Made by a program: the position numbers and the translations under genes. The notes under the pieces were generated by a model that made no database searches, was not told the DNA's origin, and worked only from the letters and a program-made list of their open reading frames with translations. This document shows, piece after piece, positions 32,551-42,129 of a stretch of 64,000 bases of DNA (its first letter is position 1; every line of letters starts with the position of its first letter). Source of the DNA: Chryseobacterium oncorhynchi (GTDB taxonomy: Bacteria; Bacteroidota; Bacteroidia; Flavobacteriales; Weeksellaceae); the NCBI RefSeq assembly GCF_002899895.1, contig NZ_PPEI02000002.1, positions 248,001 to 312,000 of the forward strand, written 5' to 3'.

Positions 32551-33072
32551 AACATAATTTTATCTGTTGTGTAGTGTAGATTGGAATTTCTTCCACAGAA
32601 AGAAGAGACCGTTTACTCAAATCACAGTCAGTAATTGCCTTGGTCTCCTTTCGCAAGTTTACTTTTTGACTGGTTTGATTGGTTCGGAATAGAGAAAGAA
32701 CTTTAAAAAGTTCGTTTTTATGCGCTTTTAGGTAATCTTTTTTTACCGTAAATTGAACTCATTTTCATAAAATTTCACTATGGTTTGGTAGTACCAATAT
32801 ATCACCTATAAAAATCACAGCAAAATGAATTAGTAATTATTTGAGAAATTGTAGTAAAACTACGACTCTATATTAAACTGCTTATTCAATATTTTATAGA
32901 GCAATCCTTTAACCAAAGGCTATCACACTCATTTTCTTAAAGATACATCACCTTATTTAACTAAAATAAATAAGTTCATGTAGATTTTCACGGGGAGATT
33001 ATCTTTCAATAACCCGGAAAAAATTACGGCTAAAACAGAAAAAAAATAGGATAAAAAGACTAACGATTCTGA
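32551..33072. other. Intergenic interval upstream of vgrG and the YcaQ-like gene
   Basis: About 520 bp between divergent genes. No ORF was recognised and no canonical promoter for vgrG was found. It is AT-rich. Confidence 0.45.
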
Positions 33073-33103
33073 TTGTTTATCCTCTTTTAATTCAATAAAT
33101 TTG
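33073..33103 (+). promoter_or_regulatory. Flavobacterial promoter placing transcription start next to the ATG
   Basis: TTG (33073-33075), 20-bp spacer, TAAATTTG (33096-33103). The ATG at 33111 is only 8 bp beyond, so the mRNA would have almost no leader. Confidence 0.65.
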
Positions 33104-33110
33104 TGATAAT

Positions 33111-34313
33111 ATGGATATAAAAGAGGGAACAATATTACAATTACAGCTTGCTACACTAGAAAGTCAGGGATTATTGAAGAATTCTTCATTTGGAACGGGG
33201 AAAAATGCTGTACTGAAAGCCTTGGAACATCTTGGCTATATACAAATCGATACCTTATCTATTGTTGAGCGTGCCCACCATCATACCCTTTGGACAAGAG
33301 TCCCCGATTATCAACCAAGCTATTTAGAAGAGCTGGTGGAAGAGCGTAACGTATTTGAATATTGGTTTCATGCAGCTTCTTATCTTCCCATGAAAGATTT
33401 CCGTTATGCCTTACCTCAAATGCTAAGTGTTCAACAAAATCAATCTCATTATTATAATGCAGACCCAAAAGTCATGCAGTATGTTCTTGATGTCATTCGA
33501 AATGAGGGCCCTAAAAAGGCAAGAGATTTTGAAAATGAGAGTAAAAAGGCAGGAAGCTGGTGGAGCTGGAAACCTACCAAATTGGCCCTTGAAAGGCTGT
33601 TTATGCAAGGAGATTTGATGATTTCTAAACGTAAGGGGATGGAAAAAACGTATGACCTCCGTGAAAGAGTTCTGCCCCACCATATTGACCTAACAGAACC
33701 TACTCCATTTGAGTTTGCTAAATATCTGGTAAAAACCTATCTCCGTGCCTATGGTTTTACAACATTAAAGCAAATAACACACCTCAAAACCGGAGGAATA
33801 TTGAAAAAAGATGTCAATGAAGTTTTACAATCAATGCTTCAGGAAAAGACCATACAACAGATTGATATTGATGGAATGGCTCCTATTTTCACAGAAAACA
33901 ATTTACTGGAAAGAGTATTTGATGCCCCTCCTCGTGTTCAGCTTTTATCTCCATTTGACAATTCTATTATTCATCGTGACCGCATCCAGCAGATCTTCAA
34001 CTTTGATTTTCGTCTTGAGTGCTATGTTCCCAAGGAAAAGAGAAAGTATGGTTATTTTTGCCTGCCTATTCTATTTGGAAATACATTTATCGGAAGAGTC
34101 GATTGTAAGGCACACCGAAAAACCAAACAGTTTGAACTCATCCATTTGCATATTGAAAATGTGAATATAGACACTGAATTGTGGCTGGAATCTTTTATAG
34201 AGTCAGTAAAACAGTTTGCCAGCTTTAATGGCTGCACAACTCTCTTGTTAACAAAAATAAGCCCTACAAAACTAACAGGAACAATAAAAAAAGCTCTAAA
34301 CAAACTAGCATAA
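33111..34313 (+). CDS. YcaQ-like winged-helix DNA glycosylase (HTH_42 family)
   Basis: The protein has 400 residues, the family length. The N-terminal part has winged-helix sequence and the catalytic QxD motif in GYIQIDTLS (Q45, D47), followed by VERAHHHTLWTRVPDY. Other family marks are EYWFHAASYLPM, and LSPFDNSIIHRDR near residue 283 in the C-terminal half. Escherichia coli YcaQ (AlkX) unhooks DNA interstrand crosslinks and bulky alkyl adducts. The gene stands alone and has a canonical promoter set 8 bp from the start codon. Confidence 0.88.
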   Translation: MDIKEGTILQLQLATLESQGLLKNSSFGTGKNAVLKALEHLGYIQIDTLSIVERAHHHTLWTRVPDYQPSYLEELVEERNVFEYWFHAASYLPMKDFRYALPQMLSVQQNQSHYYNADPKVMQYVLDVIRNEGPKKARDFENESKKAGSWWSWKPTKLALERLFMQGDLMISKRKGMEKTYDLRERVLPHHIDLTEPTPFEFAKYLVKTYLRAYGFTTLKQITHLKTGGILKKDVNEVLQSMLQEKTIQQIDIDGMAPIFTENNLLERVFDAPPRVQLLSPFDNSIIHRDRIQQIFNFDFRLECYVPKEKRKYGYFCLPILFGNTFIGRVDCKAHRKTKQFELIHLHIENVNIDTELWLESFIESVKQFASFNGCTTLLLTKISPTKLTGTIKKALNKLA

Positions 34314-34480
34314 TCTCTGATTAAGTTTGTTCCTTATATTGATGAAAAATTACCTAAATGACGGCCTTTAGTGATCAACATATTCTGAATGTCTTTTCTT
34401 TCGTTGGTGGAAATGTCCAGTTGGATACTTTTCTTTGGTAAGCTTAGTATTTTACAATCCGGCTTCTGAATATAAAAAAA

Positions 34481-35131
34481 CTATGATACTCCATACATTT
34501 TCTTTTCCCAGGTTTTCAATTCGGTTACCACGGGCTCAGGTTTTGTCATAATTTTTTCCAGTAAAGCTGTAAAATTATTTGCAAGTCTTTCTGCTTCACC
34601 TGTTTCATAATCTATCATTACAATTGGAGGATTGCCCATAGACTCATTAAAATCAAAGCATACTTCTCCATAATCAGAAAAGTTTCCTATTCCAAGATAT
34701 CCATGATCTAATAGAACCTCTTTCATATTTTCATTATTTTCTTTTAAGATTTGGTTCCATGATCCGATAGGTTTGGGGTAAAGCCTGATGTCATTGTCCA
34801 GAAAAATTGTATAAAAATGTTTATACCTCAAGTATTCTTTGTAGGAATCCGGGAAAGTAATTTCCAGATCAGACTCTAGCTTTTCGATCTCGTTATCACT
34901 AATGGCGGCATCTATTGCTTTCCAGATCTTATCATTCTCAGAAATCAAGCTTAATAACTCTGTGGTTGTACCTTTTTGCTCCAGGTTTACTTTTGCCGGT
35001 TTGTGTTTGAAAGTATTCCAGTCCATCTCACTTTCCATTGCAGGATGAACTTCTTTTTCATACATAAGATATTCTTTGTTCTTTTCTACCAGCTCAATTG
35101 CTTTATCTATATACGTTTTGATGATGCTCAT
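34481..35131 (-). CDS. SMI1/KNR4 family protein
   Basis: From ATG 35131 the product has 216 residues (MSIIKTYIDKAIELVEKN). The frame also opens at 35182, but those residues (ILIILKSANFQEKLFP) do not fit. The SMI1/KNR4 fold is seen from about residue 85: IEKLESDLEITFPDSYKEYL and then GYLGIGNFSDYGEVCFDFN and VMIDYETGEAERLANNFTALL. In bacteria these proteins are often immunity proteins against contact-dependent toxins (SUKH superfamily). No toxin gene lies next to it, so the role is open. Confidence 0.8.
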   Translation of the reverse strand: MSIIKTYIDKAIELVEKNKEYLMYEKEVHPAMESEMDWNTFKHKPAKVNLEQKGTTTELLSLISENDKIWKAIDAAISDNEIEKLESDLEITFPDSYKEYLRYKHFYTIFLDNDIRLYPKPIGSWNQILKENNENMKEVLLDHGYLGIGNFSDYGEVCFDFNESMGNPPIVMIDYETGEAERLANNFTALLEKIMTKPEPVVTELKTWEKKMYGVS

Positions 35132-35238
35132 TGGAAATAATTTTTCCTGAAAATTAGCACTTTTCAAGATAATCAGAATCAATATTCTATCTTAATTTGA
35201 AAATCCATTTGTATACGTTCTCTATTACGCTTTTATAA

Positions 35239-35277
35239 ACAAGCCAGTCCATTACTTTTAGCAATGGACTGGCTTGT
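35239..35277 (-). terminator. Long perfect hairpin after the small membrane protein gene
   Basis: Perfect 15-bp arms 35239-35253 and 35263-35277 with a 9-nt loop. T-rich DNA follows on the minus strand, suiting the gene ending at 35310. Confidence 0.7.
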
Positions 35278-35309
35278 GGTGGTTAATTCAAATAAAATTT
35301 ATTTTGTTT

Positions 35310-35561
35310 TTACTTCAGACCTCTGGATTCCAGTTCTTTTTCTAATGCCTGTTTATTTTTTTTCCATTGATTAGCGGCATAAAATGCAAAAACCAGTGGT
35401 AAGAATGTAAAAAGTCCGATCCCGTTTTTCACACTGCTGTATGTAGCAATACCAATCAGGAAACCAAGAATAGCTCCATTGATTATATTTTCAGATTTGG
35501 ATTTTTTCTTCTTGTCTAGTAATTCCTGATCTGTTAATTCACTTAACTCTTTTTCCCTCAT
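35310..35561 (-). CDS. Small membrane protein, unknown
   Basis: The product has 83 residues. A charged N-terminus (MREKELSELTDQELLDKKKK) precedes two hydrophobic segments at about 27-42 and 48-65 (GLFTFLPLVFAFYAAN). A Lys/Glu-rich tail follows. I recognise no named family with certainty. It ends at a perfect hairpin, supporting a real transcript. Confidence 0.65.
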   Translation of the reverse strand: MREKELSELTDQELLDKKKKSKSENIINGAILGFLIGIATYSSVKNGIGLFTFLPLVFAFYAANQWKKNKQALEKELESRGLK

Positions 35562-35965
35562 TAGTTTAAAGTCTTTTGGTTAGTTTTGTGTTGCTAACAT
35601 ACAAAAAAACTAATGTGTTTAACAATAGATTAAAGAAAGTCTAAGAAACTCTGTAAATACCAGATGAAAATAGATGAACTTATTGTTGACATTGTATAGC
35701 GATATAAACTCAAGAAAACAGTCATACCAAGATGATAGAAGTGATCATCTTTCTTACAGCACCCTTAAAAACCTCTTACATAAAGCAAGAGGTAAATGAA
35801 CATATAATGAAAATAAAAAGTAATTTAACCTGCATTAATGTTCTTTCAAACAATATATCCAGATACTAAAAGTGTATGGATCTTAAATTGTAAAAAAAAT
35901 ATAAAAATATGAGACTGAAATGACAAAGGGTATCAAAATAATACCCCTTGTAATCAAGATCTAAA
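35562..35965. other. Intergenic interval between the membrane protein and the cold-shock gene
   Basis: About 400 bp. An imperfect hairpin at 35925-35949 (AAGGGTAT/ATACCCCTT) after the csp stop could end the helicase-csp transcript. Otherwise nothing was recognised. Confidence 0.45.
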
Positions 35966-36160
35966 TTATGCTAACTTTACGTTCACTGCGTTTAAACCTT
36001 TGTCGCTTTTTTGTACATCAAAAACTACTTTATCATTTTCACGGATTGAACTTGTGTTTAATCCTGAAGAATGTACAAATATGTCTTTACTCCCGTCTGA
36101 TGGAGAAATAAACCCGAAGCCTTTTGCTTCATTGAAAAATTTTACTGTGCCTTCTTGCAT
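35966..36160 (-). CDS. Cold-shock domain protein
   Basis: The protein has 64 residues and one cold-shock OB fold. RNP1 is KGFGFI and RNP2 is DIFVHSS. It starts MQEGTVKFFNEA, the normal N-terminus. These proteins bind single-stranded RNA and melt secondary structure. It lies 52 bp downstream of a DEAD-box helicase on the same strand. The two likely act together in RNA remodelling and may share the helicase promoter. Confidence 0.93.
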   Translation of the reverse strand: MQEGTVKFFNEAKGFGFISPSDGSKDIFVHSSGLNTSSIRENDKVVFDVQKSDKGLNAVNVKLA

Positions 36161-36212
36161 TGTAATTATTATTAAAAATTGTATGTATTATGATCTGTAG
36201 ACTTTACAGATT

Positions 36213-37331
36213 TTATTTCTGAAATAAACTAACAGGCATTGTAAATCCTATCAGCTTTTGAATATTTTTTAGATCCAAACACTCCTCGGTATCACAAAAT
36301 GAAATAGCGATTCTTTCTGTACCGGATCTTCCTGTTTTTCCAATTCGGTGAACATAGGTTTCCGGAATATTTGGAAGTTCATAATTGACGACATAAGGAA
36401 AATCTTCTATATCCATTCCTCTTGCCGCAGTGTCAGTAGCAACCAACACTTTAATTCTGCTGTTTTTAAAATCATCAAGAGCACTTTGTTTTGCTTCCTG
36501 TGATTTGTTTCCATGAATAGCTGCTGCAAAAATCCCTACGCTTTCCAGCTGCTGAACAAGTTTATTGGCAACCTGTTTCGTACGTGTAAAAACCAGTGAT
36601 TTTATACTGTCTTTTTTACGCAATATATCAATCAGTAAATCAGCTTTATTTTCTTTCTCTACAAAATACACGGATTGTTTAACAGTTTGTGTCGTTGAAG
36701 ATACTGAATTTATTGTAATGTTTATAGGATTATTCAGGACTGTCTCTGCAAATTTCTTTAGACTTATCGGCATTGTTCCTGAAAAGAAGAGTGCTTGTCT
36801 TTTCTGAGGGGTTTGTTTTAAAATCTTTTTTATATCATTTACAAATCCCATTTCAAGCATCTTATCTGCTTCATCTAAAACCAGTATTTCAATTTTAGAA
36901 AGATCAATATGTCTTTGATTATCCAGCTCCAAAAGTTTATCGGGAGTTGCAACAAGAATATCCACTCTTTTTCTTAGAGCTGCAAGCAGACTTCCCGTTG
37001 AAATACCTTCATAAATCGAAAGTTGAGATAAAGGTAAATACTTACTATAAATTCCCAAGTCTTCTTCTATCTGTATAGCCAGTTCCCGGGTTGGGGTAAG
37101 TATTAAGGTTCGTATTTCTTTATGTTCGGGAGTGTGTCTTTTAAGTAACTGTAGAATTGGCATTGCAAATGCTGCTGTCTTTCCGGAACCTGTTTGAGCG
37201 CATCCAATAATATCTTTTCCTTCCAAAATATGCGGAATTGCAATTTCCTGTATTTCAGTAGGTTTGGAATAACCAGCTTCTGTAACAGCACGGATAATTG
37301 GATTGATTAGATTTAAATTTTTAAAACTCAT
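36213..37331 (-). CDS. DEAD-box RNA helicase (RhlE-like)
   Basis: The protein has 372 residues, essentially the bare two-domain core. Motifs in order: Q motif SKPTEIQEIAIPHIL, I AQTGSGKTAAFA, Ia PTRELAIQ, II VLDEADKM, III SGTM, IV LVFTRTKQ, V ATDTAARGMD and VI HRIGKTGRSG. It unwinds short RNA duplexes with ATP. A long C-terminal extension seen in many relatives is absent. A predicted promoter at 37706-37736 gives an mRNA leader of about 370 nt, which suggests post-transcriptional control. Confidence 0.94.
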   Translation of the reverse strand: MSFKNLNLINPIIRAVTEAGYSKPTEIQEIAIPHILEGKDIIGCAQTGSGKTAAFAMPILQLLKRHTPEHKEIRTLILTPTRELAIQIEEDLGIYSKYLPLSQLSIYEGISTGSLLAALRKRVDILVATPDKLLELDNQRHIDLSKIEILVLDEADKMLEMGFVNDIKKILKQTPQKRQALFFSGTMPISLKKFAETVLNNPINITINSVSSTTQTVKQSVYFVEKENKADLLIDILRKKDSIKSLVFTRTKQVANKLVQQLESVGIFAAAIHGNKSQEAKQSALDDFKNSRIKVLVATDTAARGMDIEDFPYVVNYELPNIPETYVHRIGKTGRSGTERIAISFCDTEECLDLKNIQKLIGFTMPVSLFQK

Positions 37332-37700
37332 TATACATTCCGGTCTTCCGGTAGTTTGTAAGCAAATCTGTTTATCAGAATTTGATTTGGTGTATTGGGA
37401 TAAAACAAATTAAGAAATACTCTCTCGGCTTATCATTTTGCTTGCTTTCACTATAACAATAACATTAAAATATTATTGATTACCTTGCAATAGCATATCG
37501 CTCCTATTTACAATAGGAATCTATAATCTTCTGCTTTCACATTTGAAATAAAGACTATAAATTGGTAGCTGAAAAAGCAGAACTGAAAGAAAAGATTGTG
37601 ATTTTAAACTCTTACAGAATAGCAAAGGCAGTGACCTATTTTATAAATGCTCTGCAAACGTACAACAAAGAAAAACAACAAAACTATATTTAATTAGTTG
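37332..37700 (-). promoter_or_regulatory. Predicted long 5' leader of the helicase-csp transcript
   Basis: The interval lies between the predicted start near 37700 and the helicase ATG. No ORF of note lies in it. Long structured leaders are common on cold-inducible helicase and csp genes; structure was not computed here. Confidence 0.45.
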
Positions 37701-37705
37701 ATTAT

Positions 37706-37736
37706 CAAAAATATATTCGTAGCTTCCGCACGTCAA
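37706..37736 (-). promoter_or_regulatory. Flavobacterial promoter for the DEAD-box helicase
   Basis: TTG (37736-37734), 20-bp spacer, TATTTTTG (37713-37706) on the minus strand. An inverted repeat TCCGCAC/GTGCGGA (37725-37731 with 37752-37758) overlaps its upstream part and might be an operator. Confidence 0.6.
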
Positions 37737-37777
37737 CCTAATTATTTGCAAGTGCGGATGATTTTAAGCTCCGAAGT

Positions 37778-38725
37778 ATGCAAACATCCGTTCCCATAAC
37801 AGAACCTTACCCCTGTACATTAGAATCATATGCTGTACCTCATGTAAAAATTGCTTATTTTATCATGGTTCATCATAAACCTGAAGTATTTAAGGCCATG
37901 TTTCAGAAAATCTATACAAGGGATCAGTTTTATCTTATTCATATTGACAGGAAATCAAATTCAAAGTTTACGGAAGAAATTCAGCTGTATATTGTTCAGT
38001 TTCCCAATGTTTATATTTTAGAAAGCCTGAATATTGTATCAGGTGGCTTTAGTATGATTCAGGCGGAACTTAATGCCATGGAATTTCTATTGAATGTAAA
38101 CCAGGGATGGGATTATTTCATTAATCTAAGTGGTGAAGACTACCCTCTCCGATCTCAAAATATCATCCGTAAGTTTCTTACGGCTAATAAGGGACGAAAT
38201 TATCTCTTTTATTATGACCAGGAATTTTACAGACCAGATACCTTACAAAGAATACAGAATCACTTTACGGAATTAGCCTATATGGTTTCCTCTTTCATTT
38301 ACAAAAGAGAATTCATGAAAGGAGTAATACCTTATATTGGAGGGAAATGGTTTATGTTTACAAAAGAAACCTGTATATTCTTAACCAACAATAAAAGGGT
38401 GATGGATTTTGAGGATTACTATCTTCATACTTTTTTACCTGCCGAATCATTTTTCCAGACTGTTCTTATGAATACATCTTTCAATGATATTATCGTTAAT
38501 GATGATAAAAGAGCAATATTTGGACAATCTATTTTCCAAAATAAACAGAATATATTATCCTATATAGAGTCTTTGAAATCCAGCAATCAACTTTTTATCA
38601 GAAAAGTAAACAAAAAGACAGATGAAAATATCCTGAGCTACATTGAAGACAGCTTTCTCTTTCCTTTACCCGAGATTGATGAAATTGAAAGAGAATTAAA
38701 AAGGAACGACCGTCAAAATAATTGA
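37778..38725 (+). CDS. Core-2/I-branching beta-1,6-N-acetylglucosaminyltransferase-like (GT14)
   Basis: The protein has 315 residues. GT14 marks are KIAYFIMVHHKPEVF near the N-terminus, FYLIHIDRKSN, SGGFSMIQAELNAMEFLL, FINLSGEDYPLRSQNII and GGKWFMFTKETCIFL. There is no signal peptide or membrane helix. Animal relatives branch O-glycans; bacterial relatives occur with polysaccharide or lipooligosaccharide genes. No other glycan genes adjoin it, so the acceptor is unknown. It is divergent from the helicase. Confidence 0.85.
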   Translation: MQTSVPITEPYPCTLESYAVPHVKIAYFIMVHHKPEVFKAMFQKIYTRDQFYLIHIDRKSNSKFTEEIQLYIVQFPNVYILESLNIVSGGFSMIQAELNAMEFLLNVNQGWDYFINLSGEDYPLRSQNIIRKFLTANKGRNYLFYYDQEFYRPDTLQRIQNHFTELAYMVSSFIYKREFMKGVIPYIGGKWFMFTKETCIFLTNNKRVMDFEDYYLHTFLPAESFFQTVLMNTSFNDIIVNDDKRAIFGQSIFQNKQNILSYIESLKSSNQLFIRKVNKKTDENILSYIEDSFLFPLPEIDEIERELKRNDRQNN

Positions 38726-38772
38726 TTGTCAAGGCAACAATATGCTTTAGTACACTCCATAAGCCTTCCCCA

Positions 38773-39093
38773 TTATTTCTTTTTGATGATAATGTCTCCC
38801 GCTCCCAATCTAAGTTTCTCATTATGGATACTCACTTCAATCCAATGATCAGGATTATCCGATTCACAATCGTTTATTATTCTATAATCAGAATATCCGG
38901 TATTAGAATCAGGTAATTCCAGAATGGTTTTAATTGTTTTTTGATTGATCTGATGATTATCAAAAATACTCAATAAATAGAGGGTTTCTGACAGCTCTTT
39001 TTTAAGTTGCAAATGAGATTCTTTATTTCCTTCTCTACTTATTAAATCGTTCAATTCATCTATTTCTCTGACTATAAATTCTTTTGCTGTCAT
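38773..39093 (-). CDS. Hypothetical protein, 106 aa
   Basis: No family recognised. The first 60 residues are charged and helical (ELNDLISREGNKESHLQLKK). The rest ends in a short beta-like part with DHWIEVSIHNEKLRLGAGD. There is no signal peptide. It converges on the GT14 gene, 47 bp away. Confidence 0.6.
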   Translation of the reverse strand: MTAKEFIVREIDELNDLISREGNKESHLQLKKELSETLYLLSIFDNHQINQKTIKTILELPDSNTGYSDYRIINDCESDNPDHWIEVSIHNEKLRLGAGDIIIKKK

Positions 39094-39136
39094 GTCTTAT
39101 TATTTTATCTCAGCCAAACATCGGGGTATTTTGAAT

Positions 39137-39166
39137 AAAAAAGCCCCGGCTTTAATAAACCGAGGC
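39137..39166 (-). terminator. Intrinsic terminator after 39186-39767
   Basis: GCCCCGG (39143-39149) pairs with CCGAGGC (39160-39166) with one mismatch. A six-T run follows on the minus strand. Confidence 0.8.
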
Positions 39167-39185
39167 ATATATCAAATAAGGCTCT

Positions 39186-39767
39186 CTACAGGCTGATATT
39201 ATCTAAAAGAGCTTTTACTTCTTCTAAAGAAATTTTATTTCCAGAAGCTACAATAGAATATCTGTTTCCCTCCAGATATTGGATGTTTGCCATTTCATCG
39301 CTCTCATACATGCTTGAATCAAATAAAGCCTGCCATCCTTTGTAACTCTTAATAATAAGCTTATCACCAGGCTCTTCTATTGCTTTAATTTCTAAATAAT
39401 TAAGCAAACTTGACTTCACCTGATCTGCCCCCTGGCCTGCTCCATCTGCTACCATCAGATAAACATTTTGATCTCCTTTCTTATAATTTGCTGTAGCAAA
39501 TGAACCGGTATCTTTGTCCTCAAAAGCATCAACTTCTGTTAACTTAAATCCAGCTACTTCCTTCTTAAATTTAGCTTTGAATTCACTTACAATAATAGGC
39601 TTCATTTTCTTTAAATCCTTAGTCAGATTCTCAACTTTCAATGAATCCGGATTCCCATATGCTTTTTCAATTTGAATAGTTGGCCTTTTGGCAAAAACAG
39701 AATTAGACCCTACGGTAAGTACCAATGCCATTGCTAAAAATCCTGTTCCTAGATAAGTAATTTTCAT
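39186..39767 (-). CDS. Secreted hypothetical protein, 193 aa
   Basis: An N-terminal signal peptide ends near residue 26 (NSVFAKRP). The mature part has a Lys-rich helix (KVENLTKDLKKMKPIIVSEF) and GSFATANYKKGDQNVYLMVADGAG in parts, a layout expected for an exported lipid- or ligand-binding fold but not assigned. There is no Cys and no sorting tail, so a periplasmic location is likely. It ends at a strong terminator. Function is unknown. Confidence 0.7.
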   Translation of the reverse strand: MKITYLGTGFLAMALVLTVGSNSVFAKRPTIQIEKAYGNPDSLKVENLTKDLKKMKPIIVSEFKAKFKKEVAGFKLTEVDAFEDKDTGSFATANYKKGDQNVYLMVADGAGQGADQVKSSLLNYLEIKAIEEPGDKLIIKSYKGWQALFDSSMYESDEMANIQYLEGNRYSIVASGNKISLEEVKALLDNISL

Positions 39768-39849
39768 AGTTTATTATAGTTTTAACAGGGTCACTCTCTG
39801 CAAAAAACACACCAATGTCTATTTAATTCAGTATAAAATAGACTTTAAA

Positions 39850-40356
39850 CTAGTTGTCAAAGAGCTTTTTTAGTTCATATTCAATTTCGTTATCATTTGT
39901 CTCAGCAATTTTCACAAAATTGAGTCGTTCCAGAAGCTTAATAGCCGGGCCATTTTGTTGGCTTGTTGCTGCCCATATTCGTTTTAATCCCATTTGAGTC
40001 AGCCCGAAATCAATGGCAAGTAACATTCCATCTGTCATATATCCCTGTCCATAATACTTTGATAATAAAACACAGCCCAATTCTCCCTCTCCCTTATCCA
40101 ATCCACGGTAGTATCCACAGGTTCCAACAATTTTGCCGGTTACGTTATCTACAATTCCCCAGTGAATAGAATTGCCATCCTTATAATCCTGATTGATCTT
40201 TGCCTGCATTTCGGCAGCTTGCTGAACAGTTTTTGCCTGAACAGCATCATAAAATGAAATTTCAATAAGGTCATTCAGATCTGTATCGAGAATCTGTCTT
40301 AGTGACACTCTACCACCTGATACGGTTGGAAAATTGTTGGGTTGGAAAAGGTTCAT
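39850..40356 (-). CDS. GNAT family N-acetyltransferase (RimJ/RimL type)
   Basis: The protein has 168 residues. RimJ/RimL-like features are GRVSLRQILDTDLNDLIEIS, IVGTCGYYRGLDKGEGELGC, YYGQGYMTDGMLLAIDFGL (the acetyl-CoA loop) and MGLKRIWAATSQQNGPAIKLLERLNF, given in part. These enzymes move an acetyl group from acetyl-CoA to protein N-termini, antibiotics or small amines. The substrate cannot be told. Confidence 0.88.
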   Translation of the reverse strand: MNLFQPNNFPTVSGGRVSLRQILDTDLNDLIEISFYDAVQAKTVQQAAEMQAKINQDYKDGNSIHWGIVDNVTGKIVGTCGYYRGLDKGEGELGCVLLSKYYGQGYMTDGMLLAIDFGLTQMGLKRIWAATSQQNGPAIKLLERLNFVKIAETNDNEIEYELKKLFDN

Positions 40357-40389
40357 GGTTGATAAAATTAGTGATAGTAAGTAACGTTT

Positions 40390-41883
40390 TTATTTTAATC
40401 GGTTAATTTCTGCAATATATTTTCTTGCATTATCATTTTTAGGATTTAGCTCAAGTGACTTTTTATAATTAGAAAGTGATTTTTCATAATTCTTATTTGT
40501 AAAGTAAGCTTCTCCAAGGCTGTCATATAAATTTGCATTTTTTGGATCTTCTGAAATTGCAAATTCAAATACTTTTATGGCCTTTTGTATGTGATTACCA
40601 GCAATCAGTTCATAGCCAAAATTATTTAAAGGTATACTTCCTGATACATAATTAGTAGTATCATTTTTTGATTTTTTATATTCCACAACGGCTTTTTCAA
40701 AATCATTCAAAAACTCATTTTGCAATAATGAAACTAAATTGATTTTTGGGTAATTAATTAAATCAGTTTCAATTCTATTGTACAAACTAGACCAATCGTT
40801 TAATGCAGCTTCAGACTTATTGTTCATAATGAGTACGAATCCATAATGAGAATCCGGGCAAATTAACACTCCGCTTTGAATGCCATATGAAGTTCCTGTT
40901 TTGCCATAATAGGCCCCTTCTTTCTTTCCAAATCCAACATCCCACAAGTACCCTTTATCATCATTATCTTCTTCTTCTTTAAATAAAAGACGAGTAGCTT
41001 CTTTAATTAAAGGATTATTGCTTTCTAATTGAAATTGCATAAATTTTGTAAGGTCAGGTAAACTACTAATCATTCCATAAGCACCACCCAATAAAGGGTT
41101 TTTATCTAGTGGAGCCAATTTTCGATCTTCACCATAGCCATTTACCAGTTGTTTTTTATGTTTTTCGTAATCCTGTAAATAGGTATTTTTCATATCTAAT
41201 TCTACCAGAAAATCTTTTAATATATCGCCATAAGATTTATGATAAACTTGTTCCAAAATATAGGCAAGTAACTCTGGTCCTACAGAATTATAGCTATAAA
41301 GTGTTCCAGGTTTTTTATCTAATACTACCGTTTTAAGTTCGTCAAACAAGTCTGACATATTATAATTAAAAGGTCTGCTTTCATAATAACCTTCGGCTGT
41401 CTTTTTATTGATGCTTTCTAACTTTGGGGGAGTCTTGTTTTTAAAACCAAGAGTATGGGTCAATAAATTTTTAATTGTAATAGGTGTATTTTCAAATTGC
41501 AAGTTTGGATAATCACCTTTTAAATATTTTCTAATATCGTCATCCAGTGTTATCTTTTTCTCTAAAACAGCTTTAGCAGCTAAAGAGCCTGCAAAGGCTT
41601 TTGAAATAGAAGCAATTTCATACAATGTATTGTCATTAGGTTTATTGTTAGAATTCTTATCTATTTCACCATAATATTGCTGATAAACTTTACCATCTTT
41701 ATAAATCGCTATTGCCAGAGAGTTGATATTTCCTTTTTTCAAAGTATTTCCTGCATATTGATCTACTATGCTGCTCAGGTTCTTAAAGGAATAATCTTCA
41801 GTTTGTCCTTTTTTTTCAATACTTCCTTGTCCACTCGCTAGACTTACTATACCAAGCGCAGCAATAAATAATAGTTTTTTCAT
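40390..41883 (-). CDS. Secreted serine hydrolase with C-terminal TPR
   Basis: The protein has 497 residues. The signal peptide MKKLLFIAALGIVSLASGQ is nearly the same in DNA as that of the peptide gene at 48362. The beta-lactamase-like domain (about 35-370) has SISK (S92, K95) and YSYNS as the second motif. The third motif appears as YGKTGTSYG. Residues 430-497 form TPR units (NANLYDSLGEAYFTNKNYEK). It may be a peptidoglycan DD-peptidase or esterase in the periplasm. It is one of three such hydrolases in the window. Confidence 0.88.
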   Translation of the reverse strand: MKKLLFIAALGIVSLASGQGSIEKKGQTEDYSFKNLSSIVDQYAGNTLKKGNINSLAIAIYKDGKVYQQYYGEIDKNSNNKPNDNTLYEIASISKAFAGSLAAKAVLEKKITLDDDIRKYLKGDYPNLQFENTPITIKNLLTHTLGFKNKTPPKLESINKKTAEGYYESRPFNYNMSDLFDELKTVVLDKKPGTLYSYNSVGPELLAYILEQVYHKSYGDILKDFLVELDMKNTYLQDYEKHKKQLVNGYGEDRKLAPLDKNPLLGGAYGMISSLPDLTKFMQFQLESNNPLIKEATRLLFKEEEDNDDKGYLWDVGFGKKEGAYYGKTGTSYGIQSGVLICPDSHYGFVLIMNNKSEAALNDWSSLYNRIETDLINYPKINLVSLLQNEFLNDFEKAVVEYKKSKNDTTNYVSGSIPLNNFGYELIAGNHIQKAIKVFEFAISEDPKNANLYDSLGEAYFTNKNYEKSLSNYKKSLELNPKNDNARKYIAEINRLK

Positions 41884-42129
41884 ACTTGTAAAAAATTAAA
41901 TTAGCAATACGTTTCGCTACCAATAACACTTTAAATACAACAATTCATTCAACCTATATAATGTAAAAAGCATCTGTAAAAGCCATATACATTTCAATCG
42001 CAACTCTTTCTATTTTAACCTTTTCTTATGCATTACATTTTTAACAAAGAAACATCACCCTTTACTTTGTGGAAGAAGAAAAATCCCTAATTAGAGTCCC
42101 TTTTAAATTATTTCACCAAAACAAGGGGT

